From contig KQ959651.1 of assembly GCA_001552895.1 (NCBI GenBank), positions 78,555 through 112,289 of the forward strand: a stretch of 33,735 bases of DNA, in the 5' to 3' direction. The notes beneath the pieces were generated by a model. It did no database searches. It was not told the DNA's origin and saw nothing but the letters and a program-made list of their open reading frames with translations. The translations under genes and the position numbers were made by a program. Shown piece after piece: positions 24,901 through 32,612 of this stretch. The stretch is from Tissierellia bacterium KA00581. GTDB taxonomy: Bacteria; Bacillota; Clostridia; Tissierellales; Peptoniphilaceae. Within the stretch, counting starts at the first letter, position 1. Each line of letters opens with the position of its first letter.

Positions 24901-25292
24901 TTTCCATTTTTACTTAATTTTAAAGCACCTTTTTGTGAAAATCCATAAATTATTTCTCCTTCTACAACAAAATCAGAAATATTCCATTTATCATCTTCAT
25001 CTTCTGTTACATTACGATTTTTTAGCTGTTGTAAAGAATTTTTATCTTCTACTTTGTTTTTATCTTTATTTTCTACTTTACTTTCTATTTTTTTACTATA
25101 ATCTTTAGAAATTTTATCTTTCTTTTCAAACTCTTTTTTCTTTTGATTATCTACATTCTTTTGATTTTTTAAATCTTTAGAATTATTTTTTAGACCCCCA
25201 TTAACATCACTTGATTTTGCAAATGAATATGTTGGTAAAATCAAAGAAAAAATAAAAATAAAAGCAATTACTTTTTTTAAAATTTTTTTCAT
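21921..25292 (-). CDS. BspA-type leucine-rich-repeat surface protein with LPKTS sorting signal
   Basis: An 1123-residue cell-surface protein. Signal peptide at 1-26 (SFAKSS), then a Lys/Asp-rich linker to about 100. From about 105 to 640 there are repeated BspA/LRR_5 units of the type L-x-x-I-x-x-x-AF-x-x-N-x-(I/L)-x-x-(I/V), interrupted by a non-repeat insert around 345-400. A helical region (about 665-785), two unassigned beta-like segments (about 790-1020), a Ser-rich linker (about 1030-1085) and the sorting signal follow: LPKTS at 1092-1096, hydrophobic helix and RKIKRS tail. The fifth motif residue is Ser instead of Gly. BspA proteins of other bacteria bind host matrix or partner bacteria. 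AAGGAGGG precedes the ATG; monocistronic. Confidence 0.92.
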   Translation of the reverse strand: MKKILKKVIAFIFIFSLILPTYSFAKSSDVNGGLKNNSKDLKNQKNVDNQKKKEFEKKDKISKDYSKKIESKVENKDKNKVEDKNSLQQLKNRNVTEDEDDKWNISDFVVEGEIIYGFSQKGALKLSKNGNVKLPSKNGQTQITTVASFAFDPNKKVDIPDYVGREEDGGIKSSKDVDGFEIKNLGVGFNDTLLKSVTIPDGYKLICQDAFDFNKCLSAISLPKTITRISEYSFAHIALDGDLVLPSSLKTLGDSAFMGSGISGTLTIDEALTDLGERTFKENRISNVVFKGQNITKLGEKVFEDNCITKITIPKSIKEIKDDAFNENSGDENYGYIVTLWTDDKTNPNNLKDTPFYLINPSDDKKVQKPDINYNVWDDKDFETDKNVLKGFSKIGKLKVRKNKNLTIPDEINGVKITEIADGAFRNIDIENNYLRKYDLETVVFPKYIEKIGDFAFQSNYLTEVDVQDNESLTKIGKCAFMDNKINTLSLNDGLKVIDDAAFHINSLGFVFLPSSIEKIGMSAFRQNNISNLMLLNCPNLTEIGEMAFLSNAIETLDLTAIPNLKKIGIQSFAQNIINDIKFPSGIEEIKEQAFMDNKIKEVNIPDSIKKIAFNAFDDNIGVEKYKKVEVEIEGKNKNNIPDGSNFVINVDEISKDRKELEEVVRKISNLNLDQFQDDTKKLFLDSKAEGESLLNKKDLREGQMLKYIFETNFLIDRSNIDILVKKAKESISKSTDKEKNSLLQSKIDYAEKNFKNSALTKREVNRLENELKLLTDLVNGTGEISKAIMVQGHHELKTPLSIPSYHIVVNVYFDTTGKILYVLDRSYDVGKGKKSKYGVDIENVDEDNAGYHKLALDTLCDYTGLYSKDILNNTVDSIGKITKVEKAKYHVEGFYNAVKDACLDFKIDENKSCNVISLDDDETIRDLKLVIKKLDEKVDSLKDYTTDIFDIHFEKNNKEVNIKDKKFKVTIVKDKKLKDVKKVCYISDDGKIQDLTFSQNDETVSFETTHFSKYALCYQKSSSNPTSPTNPTNPIGSGGSSGSSGQTTPSGSNSSSSSSSSDNSSSSSSSSSQSGSDNTKGHNKVNKKSLLPKTSISENIFEIYLLFVSFVVLIFLRKIKRS
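22060..22215 (-). repeat. Degenerate Ser-codon tandem repeat in the surface protein linker
   Basis: Plus-strand text repeats variants of a six-base unit reading as Ser-Ser on the minus strand (AGT/TCA/AGC codons), interspersed with Gly, Asn, Thr and Pro. Length change by slippage would lengthen or shorten the wall-spanning stalk in steps. Out-of-frame readings here give spurious open frames. Confidence 0.7.
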
Positions 25293-25323
25293 ATACCCTC
25301 CTTAAAATTTTATTTATCACAAC

Positions 25324-25419
25324 AATTGTCTGCTTATGACAATTTACTTTAATATATAAGAATAAATAGTCATTATCACATCGCTTATATATAATACAAT
25401 ATAGTATAATAAAAGTCAA
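25324..25419 (-). promoter_or_regulatory. Promoter and leader palindrome of the BspA-type gene
   Basis: TTGACT (25414-25419), 17-base spacer, TATTAT (25391-25396) on the minus strand. In the leader, AATTGTC (25324-25330) and GACAATT (25338-25344) form a 7-bp inverted repeat with a 7-base spacer, a possible operator or mRNA hairpin close to the ribosome site. The remaining gene-free sequence from 25420 to 25540 is plain A/T. Confidence 0.65.
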
Positions 25420-25543
25420 TAGTTAAAATCATTTGCATTATTATTTACAATTTAAAAAATTTTAAAAAAAATATAAAAAAATTATTTAAATTGTAATATA
25501 TTATAAGATTTATATTAGAAAAAAAATAAACAAATTTTAAAAT

Positions 25544-25588
25544 AAAAAAGCTTAAAATAATTTATAAAAAATTATTTTAAGCTTTTTT
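25544..25588. terminator. Terminator after the nicotinamidase-like gene
   Basis: AAAAAAGCTTAAAATAAT (25544-25561) and its perfect complement (25571-25588) form an 18-bp stem with a 9-base loop directly abutting the stop codon. Confidence 0.85.
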
Positions 25589-26100
25589 TAAATAATTTTA
25601 ATTTGACACATTTTCATAATATCAATAGCTTCTAGCTGAGTTTTTTCTGTAACTGCACTACAAGCTTTACTATCGACAATAATTTCAAGTTCGGGTAAAT
25701 GTGCTTTTGTTAAAAGAACATTTGTTATAACGCAAATATCTGTACAAATTCCTGTAAACTCTACACTTTCAAGTTTTTTTTGATTATATAACTTTTCTAA
25801 ATATTTTACAAGTTCAATACAACCAAATGAATTTTTTTCAAATATTTTACAATTTTCTTTATAAATTCCTTCTCTAAGTTTCCAGCCATATGTGTTTTTT
25901 ATACAATGTTTAACGGGAAGATTTTTACCTTCTGTAGTGTTTAAATAATTTTCATCATGAGTATCCATTGTATATACTACTTCTTGTTTAAAATTTTTAA
26001 TCTTATTTTTTAGATACTCAATCATAGAAACTGCTTTAAAAGCTGGAAGAGTTCCGTCAATAAAATCATTTTGACAGTCTATAACAACTAAAACTTTCAT
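25588..26100 (-). CDS. Isochorismatase-family cysteine hydrolase, nicotinamidase-like
   Basis: A 170-residue cytoplasmic hydrolase with the family triad visible: Asp8 in VVIDCQNDF, Lys89 in IFEKNSFG and nucleophile Cys123 in GICTDICV. Metal ligands typical of nicotinamidases are also there: Asp46 and His48 in MDTHD, and His65 in VKHC. The likely reaction is nicotinamide to nicotinate plus ammonia for NAD recycling; other isochorismatase-fold amidases are possible. Slightly shorter than PncA of E. coli, as is common in Firmicutes. AGGTGG precedes the ATG. Last of a minus-strand set with the broken AlkD-like gene and the RNase E/G-like gene. Confidence 0.87.
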   Translation of the reverse strand: MKVLVVIDCQNDFIDGTLPAFKAVSMIEYLKNKIKNFKQEVVYTMDTHDENYLNTTEGKNLPVKHCIKNTYGWKLREGIYKENCKIFEKNSFGCIELVKYLEKLYNQKKLESVEFTGICTDICVITNVLLTKAHLPELEIIVDSKACSAVTEKTQLEAIDIMKMCQIKII

Positions 26101-26135
26101 TTTATTACCACCTTATGATTAAATATTAATTTTTA

Positions 26136-26822
26136 TTAAACTTTAATTTTTAAACTTTTCAAATAATTTTTCTTTTCCATGGATATAACTTTACTTTCAA
26201 TTGACTTTTGTATAGCTTTATTATGTGTAAATGTATCTAACTTTCTATTTTCGATAAATTTAATTGCATAATTATATTTTTTATATAGAGCATTTTGAAA
26301 ATACCACGCCCTTGCCATATTTATGTAATAGTTATCGCTTTTAATTTTTGATACAATTTCTAAGTTTTCGTATTTAAAATCTTTATCCATATAATTTGTC
26401 ATTAAAAGTTTTATAGAAAACCTAACAGTATAGATATCTTTAGAATTAATCCATAATAAGATTTTTTCATAAACTTAACTTTTATGATTTTTAAAAATTT
26501 TAGGTAAAAAAATATCACAACTTTGCCAGTTATCTATATAAGGAAGAATTTTTTGTGTATATTCCATACACGTTTTAAAATCTTTTATATTCTCAATAAA
26601 AAATAAATGTAAATTATTCTCTTCCATATAAAAATGAGGAAGTTCATTCATAAAACTATTTGCTTTTTCTAAATTATTTTTATAAAAATCTTTAGCAAAT
26701 TTTCTAAGTACAGGAACTTTAATTCCGATAATTTTATCTTTGTCAATATTTAAAATAAGTTTTTGATTAAAATCTTTATATTTCAAATCTTGTAATTCAA
26801 ACAATTTTTCTAATATATCCAT
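26136..26822 (-). pseudogene. AlkD-like DNA alkylation repair gene interrupted by one in-frame stop
   Basis: The two open pieces, 26475-26822 (115 residues, MDILEKLFELQDLKY...) and the stretch ending at 26136 (from Met at 26402, 88 residues), are in the same frame and separated only by a TAA at 26475-26477. Between stop and Met the frame stays open and family-like (VYEKILLWINSKD, then TVRFSIKLLM). Read through, the product is about 228 residues, the usual AlkD size, with the conserved late motif YYINMARAWYFQNAL and NKAIQKSIESKVI. AlkD-type HEAT-repeat glycosylases remove alkylated bases. No insertion or frameshift is needed, so it is either a recent nonsense mutation or a base-call error. The ribosome site of the first piece is distant. 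Confidence 0.85.
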
Positions 26823-26836
26823 ATTTATAAAAATAA

Positions 26837-27910
26837 CTATCTCCTTTGCCTTGAAATTTCATAAAGTCCTGTTTTAGTAAATCCATAAAATGACCATTTT
26901 CTATCATCAAAAGGATTTATATTTCTAATAATTTTTTCAAATAACTTTTTATCTTCTATATCCATATTTATAAAATCTATAATTATAACACCAGAAATAT
27001 CTCTAAAAATAATCTGTCTTATTATTTCATTAATAGCTAAAGTATTAACATTTAATGCATTTTTACTTTTATTTTCTTTTTCTAAATTTTTTTTAGAATT
27101 TACATCAATAACCGTAAGTGCTTCAAAATTTTCTATTACAATATTAATATTTTTAAAGTTTACCTGTTTATTTTTTAAATTTTCAACATATCTTCCAACA
27201 TTATAATCGTATTTAAGGAAATAATTATCATCAAAAATTAATTCATTTTTTATAAATTTATTTTTTTTAAGATATGAAAAAATACTTTTATCATTAATTA
27301 TACATTTTTTATTTATATTTTCAAGCAAAAAATTGATTAAAAAATCATCCTTTCTATATATAAGTTTTGGAACGGGAAGATCATTTTTTAAAGATAAAAT
27401 TTTTTCAAATTTTTCTATATTTTCTTTAACATCTTGTAAAATCATATTTTCGTCATTTCCAAGACAACTGGTTCTAAGTTTAATTCCATATTTAGAATGT
27501 AAATTTTCTAATAAAGTAAAATCAAATTTAAAATCTATAAGTTTTCTTGATTTTAAAATACCAAAATTTTTGCTTGAAATAACTGAAAATTTAGAAGAAA
27601 TAGAAATATCCATAGACACATTTGGAGCTTTATTATTTAAATTAATTTTATAAACATAAACCAAGATAGAGTCTCCAAGTTTTATATCATAACTAACATC
27701 TTTAAAGTCTAAAAATCCAAACTTTCCTTTAAAAAGCTCAACAAAAAAGCAATTAAACGCATTTACTTTTTTTACAACTCTAGCTCTAAAAATATCTCCT
27801 ATTTCAATATTTCTATTTGTTATAGATTTATAACTTTTAAGTTCTTTTTCAAAAACCTCTCCATATTCAACTTTTTCTAAATTTTTGTCAATAAACAAAT
27901 AACTTTGCAT
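26837..27910 (-). CDS. Compact RNase E/G family ribonuclease
   Basis: A 357-residue protein aligning with the RNase E/G catalytic region: S1 RNA-binding domain (about 38-105), GIKLRTS (142-148), the catalytic Asp269 in VIDVNSKK and Asp312 in IIIDFINM, and the end motif TKTGLYEISRQRR. Both magnesium-binding aspartates are kept. It stops right after the EISRQRR motif, so the zinc-link cysteines and small domain that tetramerise E. coli RNase E/G are absent; typical proteins of the family run 100 residues or more longer. The glycine- and arginine-rich part of the active loop (usually NSGR) reads NSKK. AGGAG overlaps the upstream gene's stop. Probably acts on single-stranded 5'-monophosphate RNA. 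Confidence 0.85.
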   Translation of the reverse strand: MQSYLFIDKNLEKVEYGEVFEKELKSYKSITNRNIEIGDIFRARVVKKVNAFNCFFVELFKGKFGFLDFKDVSYDIKLGDSILVYVYKINLNNKAPNVSMDISISSKFSVISSKNFGILKSRKLIDFKFDFTLLENLHSKYGIKLRTSCLGNDENMILQDVKENIEKFEKILSLKNDLPVPKLIYRKDDFLINFLLENINKKCIINDKSIFSYLKKNKFIKNELIFDDNYFLKYDYNVGRYVENLKNKQVNFKNINIVIENFEALTVIDVNSKKNLEKENKSKNALNVNTLAINEIIRQIIFRDISGVIIIDFINMDIEDKKLFEKIIRNINPFDDRKWSFYGFTKTGLYEISRQRR

Positions 27911-27919
27911 AATTTTCTC

Positions 27920-28186
27920 CTAAATTTCAAGGTAATCTAAATCTTTATATTTTTTGAAATAAATTTTTAAAATGCTAAAAAAACAAATCTCATAAATATA
28001 TTTTGCTCTAGCAAGATTATAATTATATTTAAGTTTTAAATCATCTTTTTTAGAAAAATTTTTATTTAGCATTATTTTCTTTACTTTCTTTATATAAAAA
28101 TTAAACTCAAAAATATAACTACATTGATAAAAAAATAAAATTAAAACTAAAATAAAAATAAATATATAAAAAAATCTATAAACCAT
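27920..28186 (-). CDS. Small membrane protein, function unknown
   Basis: An 88-residue protein with one strong N-terminal membrane helix (about 4-27) and a Lys/Tyr-rich cytoplasmic-looking tail containing NYNLARAKYIYEICFFSIL, which may form a second amphipathic helix. No family recognised. AAGGAATTT precedes the ATG. Its TAG stop sits in the ribosome site of the RNase E/G-like gene, so translation of the two is likely coupled and a membrane anchor or partner for that nuclease is conceivable (inference). Confidence 0.65.
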   Translation of the reverse strand: MVYRFFYIFIFILVLILFFYQCSYIFEFNFYIKKVKKIMLNKNFSKKDDLKLKYNYNLARAKYIYEICFFSILKIYFKKYKDLDYLEI

Positions 28187-28224
28187 ACTAAATTCCTTAA
28201 CTAAATTTTTAAATATAAGATATC

Positions 28225-28259
28225 AAAAGAACTCAAAAAAATCATTTAAGAGTTCTTTT
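28225..28259. terminator. Hairpin after pepD
   Basis: AAAAGAACTC (28225-28234) and GAGTTCTTTT (28250-28259) enclose a 15-base loop. The T run on the minus strand is short (four T), and no clear promoter follows before the gene at 28186, so some read-through from pepD is likely. Confidence 0.55.
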
Positions 28260-28265
28260 ATCTAT

Positions 28266-29681
28266 CTATAATTTTTCTATTAATTTTTTAATAAATTCAT
28301 AAGTTCTAAATGTAGATGAAATGCTTAATCTTTCATTTGGAGTATGAACTTCTTTTAAATCAGGTCCTACAGCTATCATTTCCATATCAGAAAATGTATC
28401 TACAAATATTGCTGTTTCAACTGCAGCATGAATTACTGTAACTTTCATATCCTTATTTGTAATTTCTTTATATGTTTTAACAGCTAAATCTCTTAAATCT
28501 GATTTTTTAGCGTATTCCCAAGGTTTATAAAAATCATTTATTGAATAAGGTATTGAATTTTTTTCATATACATCTGTTATTTTTTTAGTATATTCATTAA
28601 AAGTTTTCATATTTGAACTTCTAAGAGAAACTTCAAATTTAACCATATCTTTATCAAATCTTACAATTGCAAAGTTATCTGAACATTCAACAATTGTAGG
28701 TTTATCTTTAATCATACAATAGACTCCATGAGGAATATCTCTAATAGTATTTTCTATTTTTTCAGCACAACCATCACACAAAACATTTTTACTATTATCT
28801 ATTTTTTTGATTTCAATATTCATATTTTTTTCTAAAGGATATTTTTCTTTGAATTTAGAAAAATCAATGTTATAATCTTCTTCATTTGAACAAAAAGTAA
28901 CTTTCGCATCTCTTGCAATAGCATTGTGTTTAGTTCCGCCTTCGATTTTAACTAATTTTATTTTGCTAACTTTTTTAACCATATCTAAAGCTTTTAAAAT
29001 TAATTTCAAAGCATTTTGTCTATCTTTATCGATTTCAACTCCTGAATGTCCACCAATTAAATTATTTAAAGATAATTCAAATGTGTTTTTCATTTCATTT
29101 GGAACATATTTAACTTTTAAATTTCCTACAATACCTTGTCCTCCTGCACAACCAGCAAACAAAATTCCTTCATCTTCAGTGTCGATGTTTATAAGTTTTC
29201 TTCCCCTTATAAAATCAGATTTAACTGCTCTTGCTCCTGCCATAGTTCTTTCTTCATCTGTTGTAATTAAAAGTTCAACTGCTGGATGTTTTGCATTTTT
29301 ATCTTCCAAAATTGCAAGTCCTATCGCAACACCAATGCCATCATCTGCACCTAAAGTGGTTCCATTAGCTTTAATTAAATCTCCATCAATAACAAGTTCT
29401 ATAGGATCTTTTGTAAAATCATGTACTACATCATCTCTTTTTTCACATACCATATCCATATGTCCTTGAAGAACAATAGGAGCATGATCTTCATATCCTT
29501 TATATGCTGGTTTTCTTATAACAACATTATTTGCTTCATCTTGAAAAGCTTCATACCCAAACGATTTTCCAAGATTATACAAATAATCACTTACTTGTTT
29601 TTCATTTCCAGATTCTCTTGGAATTTTTGTAAGCTTTTCAAAATAATAAAATACTCTTTCTGGTTTTAAATTTTCTAACAT
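28266..29681 (-). CDS. pepD: PepD-type aminoacyl-histidine dipeptidase (M20C)
   Basis: A 471-residue zinc peptidase cleaving X-His and other dipeptides in the cytoplasm. QGHMDMVCEK carries the first metal His/Asp, TLGADDGIGVA the bridging Asp, and TTDEERTMAGA the catalytic Glu pair; the late IHAAVETAIF segment is also typical. Length fits PepD (about 480). The start at 29681 follows GGAGGCAATT and lies downstream of a promoter at 29728-29756, which rules out the 25-codon longer frame. Expected to recycle amino acids from imported peptides. Confidence 0.93.
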   Translation of the reverse strand: MLENLKPERVFYYFEKLTKIPRESGNEKQVSDYLYNLGKSFGYEAFQDEANNVVIRKPAYKGYEDHAPIVLQGHMDMVCEKRDDVVHDFTKDPIELVIDGDLIKANGTTLGADDGIGVAIGLAILEDKNAKHPAVELLITTDEERTMAGARAVKSDFIRGRKLINIDTEDEGILFAGCAGGQGIVGNLKVKYVPNEMKNTFELSLNNLIGGHSGVEIDKDRQNALKLILKALDMVKKVSKIKLVKIEGGTKHNAIARDAKVTFCSNEEDYNIDFSKFKEKYPLEKNMNIEIKKIDNSKNVLCDGCAEKIENTIRDIPHGVYCMIKDKPTIVECSDNFAIVRFDKDMVKFEVSLRSSNMKTFNEYTKKITDVYEKNSIPYSINDFYKPWEYAKKSDLRDLAVKTYKEITNKDMKVTVIHAAVETAIFVDTFSDMEMIAVGPDLKEVHTPNERLSISSTFRTYEFIKKLIEKL

Positions 29682-29727
29682 AATTGCCTCCATACTTTTA
29701 CCATAAGATATTAATCCATCTTTGTTG

Positions 29728-29756
29728 ATTATATAATATTTAAAAAAATTTTTCAA
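29728..29756 (-). promoter_or_regulatory. Promoter of pepD
   Basis: TTGAAA (29751-29756), 17-base spacer, TATAAT (29728-29733) on the minus strand. Confidence 0.75.
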
Positions 29757-29787
29757 TACTTAAATAAAAAACGATAATATATATATA

Positions 29788-29796
29788 TGATACAAT
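29788..29796 (+). promoter_or_regulatory. Extended -10 promoter of the gene at 29822
   Basis: TGA followed by TACAAT (29791-29796); no recognisable -35. The start of transcription would be near 29803, giving a very short leader with GGAGG. Confidence 0.5.
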
Positions 29797-29821
29797 AATA
29801 AAAAACTATGGAGGTGTTATT

Positions 29822-30649
29822 ATGAATGATGATTTATCAGCTGAAAAAGAAAACGAAAAAGATAGAAAAAAAACTACCTTACAAACAAACGATTTAGATA
29901 AAATTTCTAAAAAAGCAAAAAAAGAAAACAAAGAAGTTACAAAATTAAAAGAAAATATCGATAAGAAGGTAAAATTTAAAAGTTTTTTAACAAAAATTTT
30001 TAAAAACAAGCTAGTTATATCTTTAATTATTTTAATTATAATTCTATTATTAACTATTATGTTTGAAAATAATAAATACAAAAAACTAATTACAGAATAT
30101 GATACTAATATTAGTAATCTAAAAAGAGAAAAAGAAAATCTAGAAAGGCAAAAATCAGCTGTAAAAGATAATTTTTCAGCTTATCAAGCTAAAATGAAAC
30201 CTTACGAAGAACTTCAAGAAAAAGAAGCTAAGGAAAAATTAGAAAAAATTAAACAAGAAGAAGAAAAAAAGAAACAAGAAGAAAAAGAGAAAAAAGAAGC
30301 TGAAGAAAAAGCTAAAGAAGAAGAAAAAAAGAAAGGATACGATACAGGAATAACTTTTGAAAATTTAGCAAGAAATCCTAAAGATTATATGTATAAAAAA
30401 GTAAAATTTAAAGCAAAAGTTATTCAAGTTATAAGAGGTCAAGTAGAACAATACCGTGTAGCAATAGATAATGACTACAAAAAAGTTATATTGGTAGAAT
30501 ATATAAATAAAACAGGTAGTAATATTTTAGAAAATGATAAAATTTTGCTTATGGGAGTTTCTGATGGAGAAATAACTTATGAGTCGACTTTACATGCTAA
30601 AATAACAATACCTAAAGTTTTAGCTGATTCAATAGAGGTTATTAATTAA
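29822..30649 (+). CDS. Membrane-anchored coiled-coil protein with OB-fold-like C-terminal domain
   Basis: A 275-residue protein: highly charged cytoplasmic N-terminus (1-60), one membrane helix (about 63-81), a long coiled coil rich in Lys/Glu (about 85-170, with KQEEEKKKQEEK runs), and a C-terminal domain (about 172-275) with TGITFENLARNPKDYMYKKV, AIDNDYKKVILVEY and ILENDKILLMGVSDGEITYES. That last part resembles the OB-fold domains seen in many Firmicutes surface or 'toxin regulator'-annotated proteins; the true function is unknown. GGAGGTGTT precedes the ATG. Monocistronic, ended by a strong hairpin. Confidence 0.83.
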   Translation: MNDDLSAEKENEKDRKKTTLQTNDLDKISKKAKKENKEVTKLKENIDKKVKFKSFLTKIFKNKLVISLIILIIILLLTIMFENNKYKKLITEYDTNISNLKREKENLERQKSAVKDNFSAYQAKMKPYEELQEKEAKEKLEKIKQEEEKKKQEEKEKKEAEEKAKEEEKKKGYDTGITFENLARNPKDYMYKKVKFKAKVIQVIRGQVEQYRVAIDNDYKKVILVEYINKTGSNILENDKILLMGVSDGEITYESTLHAKITIPKVLADSIEVIN

Positions 30650-30656
30650 TAAAAAA

Positions 30657-30700
30657 GAAGTATCTTACATTTTAAATAATGTAAAATACTTCCTTTTTTT
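30657..30700. terminator. Bidirectional terminator
   Basis: GAAGTATCTTACATT (30657-30671) pairs with 30678-30692 (one mismatch), followed by a T run at 30694-30700; an A run upstream lets it serve the minus-strand gene ending at 30699. Confidence 0.85.
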
Positions 30701-30965
30701 ATTTATTTAATTTATCAAATTCTTCTATACTAAAAATTATTTTTTCTCCATCGTTTATTACCATAGCAGGAATACCAATAGAACCATTTTCTTTTGCAAA
30801 ATCAAAAGCTCTATTTTCTCTAAATTTTAGAAATTTTTTAAGATTTGCTAAATTTTCAGTTATATCTAAATATAAATATTTAATATTTCTTTTATCAAGT
30901 TCATTTTTCATAACGATACAATCAGGACATAACTTTGAACCGAATACTACCTTTTTACTAATCAT
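30699..30965 (-). CDS. Glutaredoxin-like protein
   Basis: An 88-residue thioredoxin-fold protein with active site CPDC (Cys13, Cys16) and the cis-proline turn GIPAMV (Pro66). Length fits a glutaredoxin-type domain without extensions. It probably reduces disulfides or carries a metal; the partner is unknown. AAGGAG precedes the ATG, and nine bases separate it from the glyS stop, so it is co-transcribed with glyS and likely shares its T-box control. Confidence 0.87.
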   Translation of the reverse strand: MISKKVVFGSKLCPDCIVMKNELDKRNIKYLYLDITENLANLKKFLKFRENRAFDFAKENGSIGIPAMVINDGEKIIFSIEEFDKLNK

Positions 30966-30974
30966 TTTTTCTCC

Positions 30975-32366
30975 TTAAAATTCTAAAGATTTTTCTATAA
31001 ATTCTTTAAGTGTTGAAATTTTAACTCTTTCTTGTTTCATACTATCTCTAAATCTTATTGTTACACAATTATCTTCTAAAGTTTCAAAATCAACTGTTAT
31101 ACAAAATGGAGTTCCAATTTCATCTTGTCTTCTATATCTCTTACCAATACTTCCAGAAACATCTGTATCAACCATAAAATACTTTGAAAGTTCATCATAT
31201 ATTTCATCAGATTTATCTTGTAATTTTTTAGTAAGTGGTAATATAGCAGCCTTAAAAGGAGCAAGTGCTGGGTGAAGTCTTAAAACTGTTCTTGTATCTT
31301 TTTGATCTATTTGTTCTTCGTCATAAGCATCACATAAAAACGCAAGAGCAACTCTATCTGCTCCAAGTGATGGTTCTATGCAATATGGTATATATTTTTC
31401 ATTTGTAATAGGGTCTATATATCTTAAATCTTCATTTGAAACTTCAATATGTCTTGATAAATCATAATCAGTTCTATCAGCAATTCCCCAAAGTTCTCCA
31501 AACCCAAATGGGAATAAAAATTCTATATCGCAAGTAGCTTTGCTATAAAAACTTAATTCTTCTTTTTCATGATCTCTAAGTCTTAAATTTTCTTTATTTA
31601 ATCCTAAAGATAAAAGCCAATTAAAAGAATATTCTTTCCAATATTCATACCATTTTAAATCTTCACCGGGCTTACAAAAAAATTCAAGTTCCATTTGTTC
31701 AAACTCACGAGTTCTAAAAGTAAAATTACCTGGTGTTATTTCATTTCTAAAAGATTTACCAATTTGTGCTATACCAAAAGGAATCTTCTTTCTTGAAGTT
31801 CTTGAAATATTTTTAAAATTAACAAAAATCCCTTGAGCAGTTTCTGGTCTTAAATAAATTTCAGATTTACTATCTTCTGTAACTCCTTGAAAAGTTTTAA
31901 ACATTAAATTAAATCTTCTTATTTTAGTAAAATTTTTCTTTCCGCATTCTGGACAGCAAATATTTTTTTCTTCAATTATGCTTTCAACTTTTTCATTTTC
32001 TAAACCATCTACATTAATTTCTCCAAGATTATTTTTTAAATAAAATTCTTCAATTAACTTATCTGCTCTAAAACGTGCTTTACATTCTTTACAATCTATT
32101 AAAGGATCACTAAAACTTCCAACATGACCAGATGCAACCCAAACAGTTGGATTCATCAAAATGGCACTATCAAGACCTACATTATACCTTGATTGTTGAA
32201 CAAATTTTTTCCACCATGCTTTTTTTACATTATTTTTAAACTCAACTCCTAAAGGGCCATAATCCCAAGTATTAGAAAGACCTCCATAAATATCAGATCC
32301 CGGATAAATAATTCCTCTGCTCTTACATAAAGAAACAATCTTTTCCATAGTTTTTTTCTCTTTCAT
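30975..32366 (-). CDS. glyS: Glycyl-tRNA synthetase, homodimeric class II
   Basis: A 463-residue class II synthetase of the alpha-2 type that charges tRNA-Gly. [20 protein letters not shown] is the conserved start; motif 2 FRNE is at 206-209 in [12 protein letters not shown]; motif 3 [14 protein letters not shown] is at 331-344. Cysteine pairs DCKEC (92, 95) and CCPEC (138, 141) likely bind zinc. Length is normal. AAGGAGGAATTT precedes the ATG. The upstream T-box leader links expression to uncharged tRNA-Gly. Confidence 0.96.
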   Translation of the reverse strand: MKEKKTMEKIVSLCKSRGIIYPGSDIYGGLSNTWDYGPLGVEFKNNVKKAWWKKFVQQSRYNVGLDSAILMNPTVWVASGHVGSFSDPLIDCKECKARFRADKLIEEFYLKNNLGEINVDGLENEKVESIIEEKNICCPECGKKNFTKIRRFNLMFKTFQGVTEDSKSEIYLRPETAQGIFVNFKNISRTSRKKIPFGIAQIGKSFRNEITPGNFTFRTREFEQMELEFFCKPGEDLKWYEYWKEYSFNWLLSLGLNKENLRLRDHEKEELSFYSKATCDIEFLFPFGFGELWGIADRTDYDLSRHIEVSNEDLRYIDPITNEKYIPYCIEPSLGADRVALAFLCDAYDEEQIDQKDTRTVLRLHPALAPFKAAILPLTKKLQDKSDEIYDELSKYFMVDTDVSGSIGKRYRRQDEIGTPFCITVDFETLEDNCVTIRFRDSMKQERVKISTLKEFIEKSLEF

Positions 32367-32390
32367 ATAAATTCCTCCTTAAAATAACAA

Positions 32391-32568
32391 AAAAGGTCAT
32401 ATCGCAAGGGACGATATGACCGTGGTTCCACCCTAATTATGTTATAAAACATCACTTAAATAAAAATTACTCCCGATTTCCCCATAATATGAACATATAA
32501 CCTCTCACCAACCGATTACTCTCTATAAATATTCAAATTATTTTTATCGTTCATCATAAATATTAACA
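32391..32568 (-). promoter_or_regulatory. T-box leader of glyS, tRNA-Gly responsive
   Basis: The minus strand carries the canonical AGGGTGGAACCACG (32421-32434), followed by a terminator stem GGTCATATCG (32395-32404) with 32412-32421 and a T run. Stem I elements include GATGA, AGAGAG and GGTTGGTG; the specifier loop, closed by CGAT/ATCG, contains TATGGGGAA, giving a glycine GGG or GGA codon. The TGGA bulge would pair with a tRNA ending UCCA, and tRNA-Gly has discriminator U73. Stem II is short, as in other glyS leaders. Confidence 0.92.
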
Positions 32569-32573
32569 AGTTT

Positions 32574-32602
32574 ATTCTAACATATAAAAAGAAAAAAATC
32601 AA
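32574..32602 (-). promoter_or_regulatory. Promoter of glyS
   Basis: TTGATT (32597-32602), 17-base spacer, TAGAAT (32574-32579) with a TGT extended -10 on the minus strand. Confidence 0.7.
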
Positions 32603-32612
32603 TTAAATTTTT

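Noticed and set aside
26402-26480. Frameshift or programmed frameshift in the AlkD-like gene
   Set aside because: Both parts are in the same frame; only one in-frame stop separates them.
28924-29469. A 181-residue plus-strand frame
   Set aside because: It lies entirely antisense to pepD, lacks a ribosome site and shows no recognisable domain.
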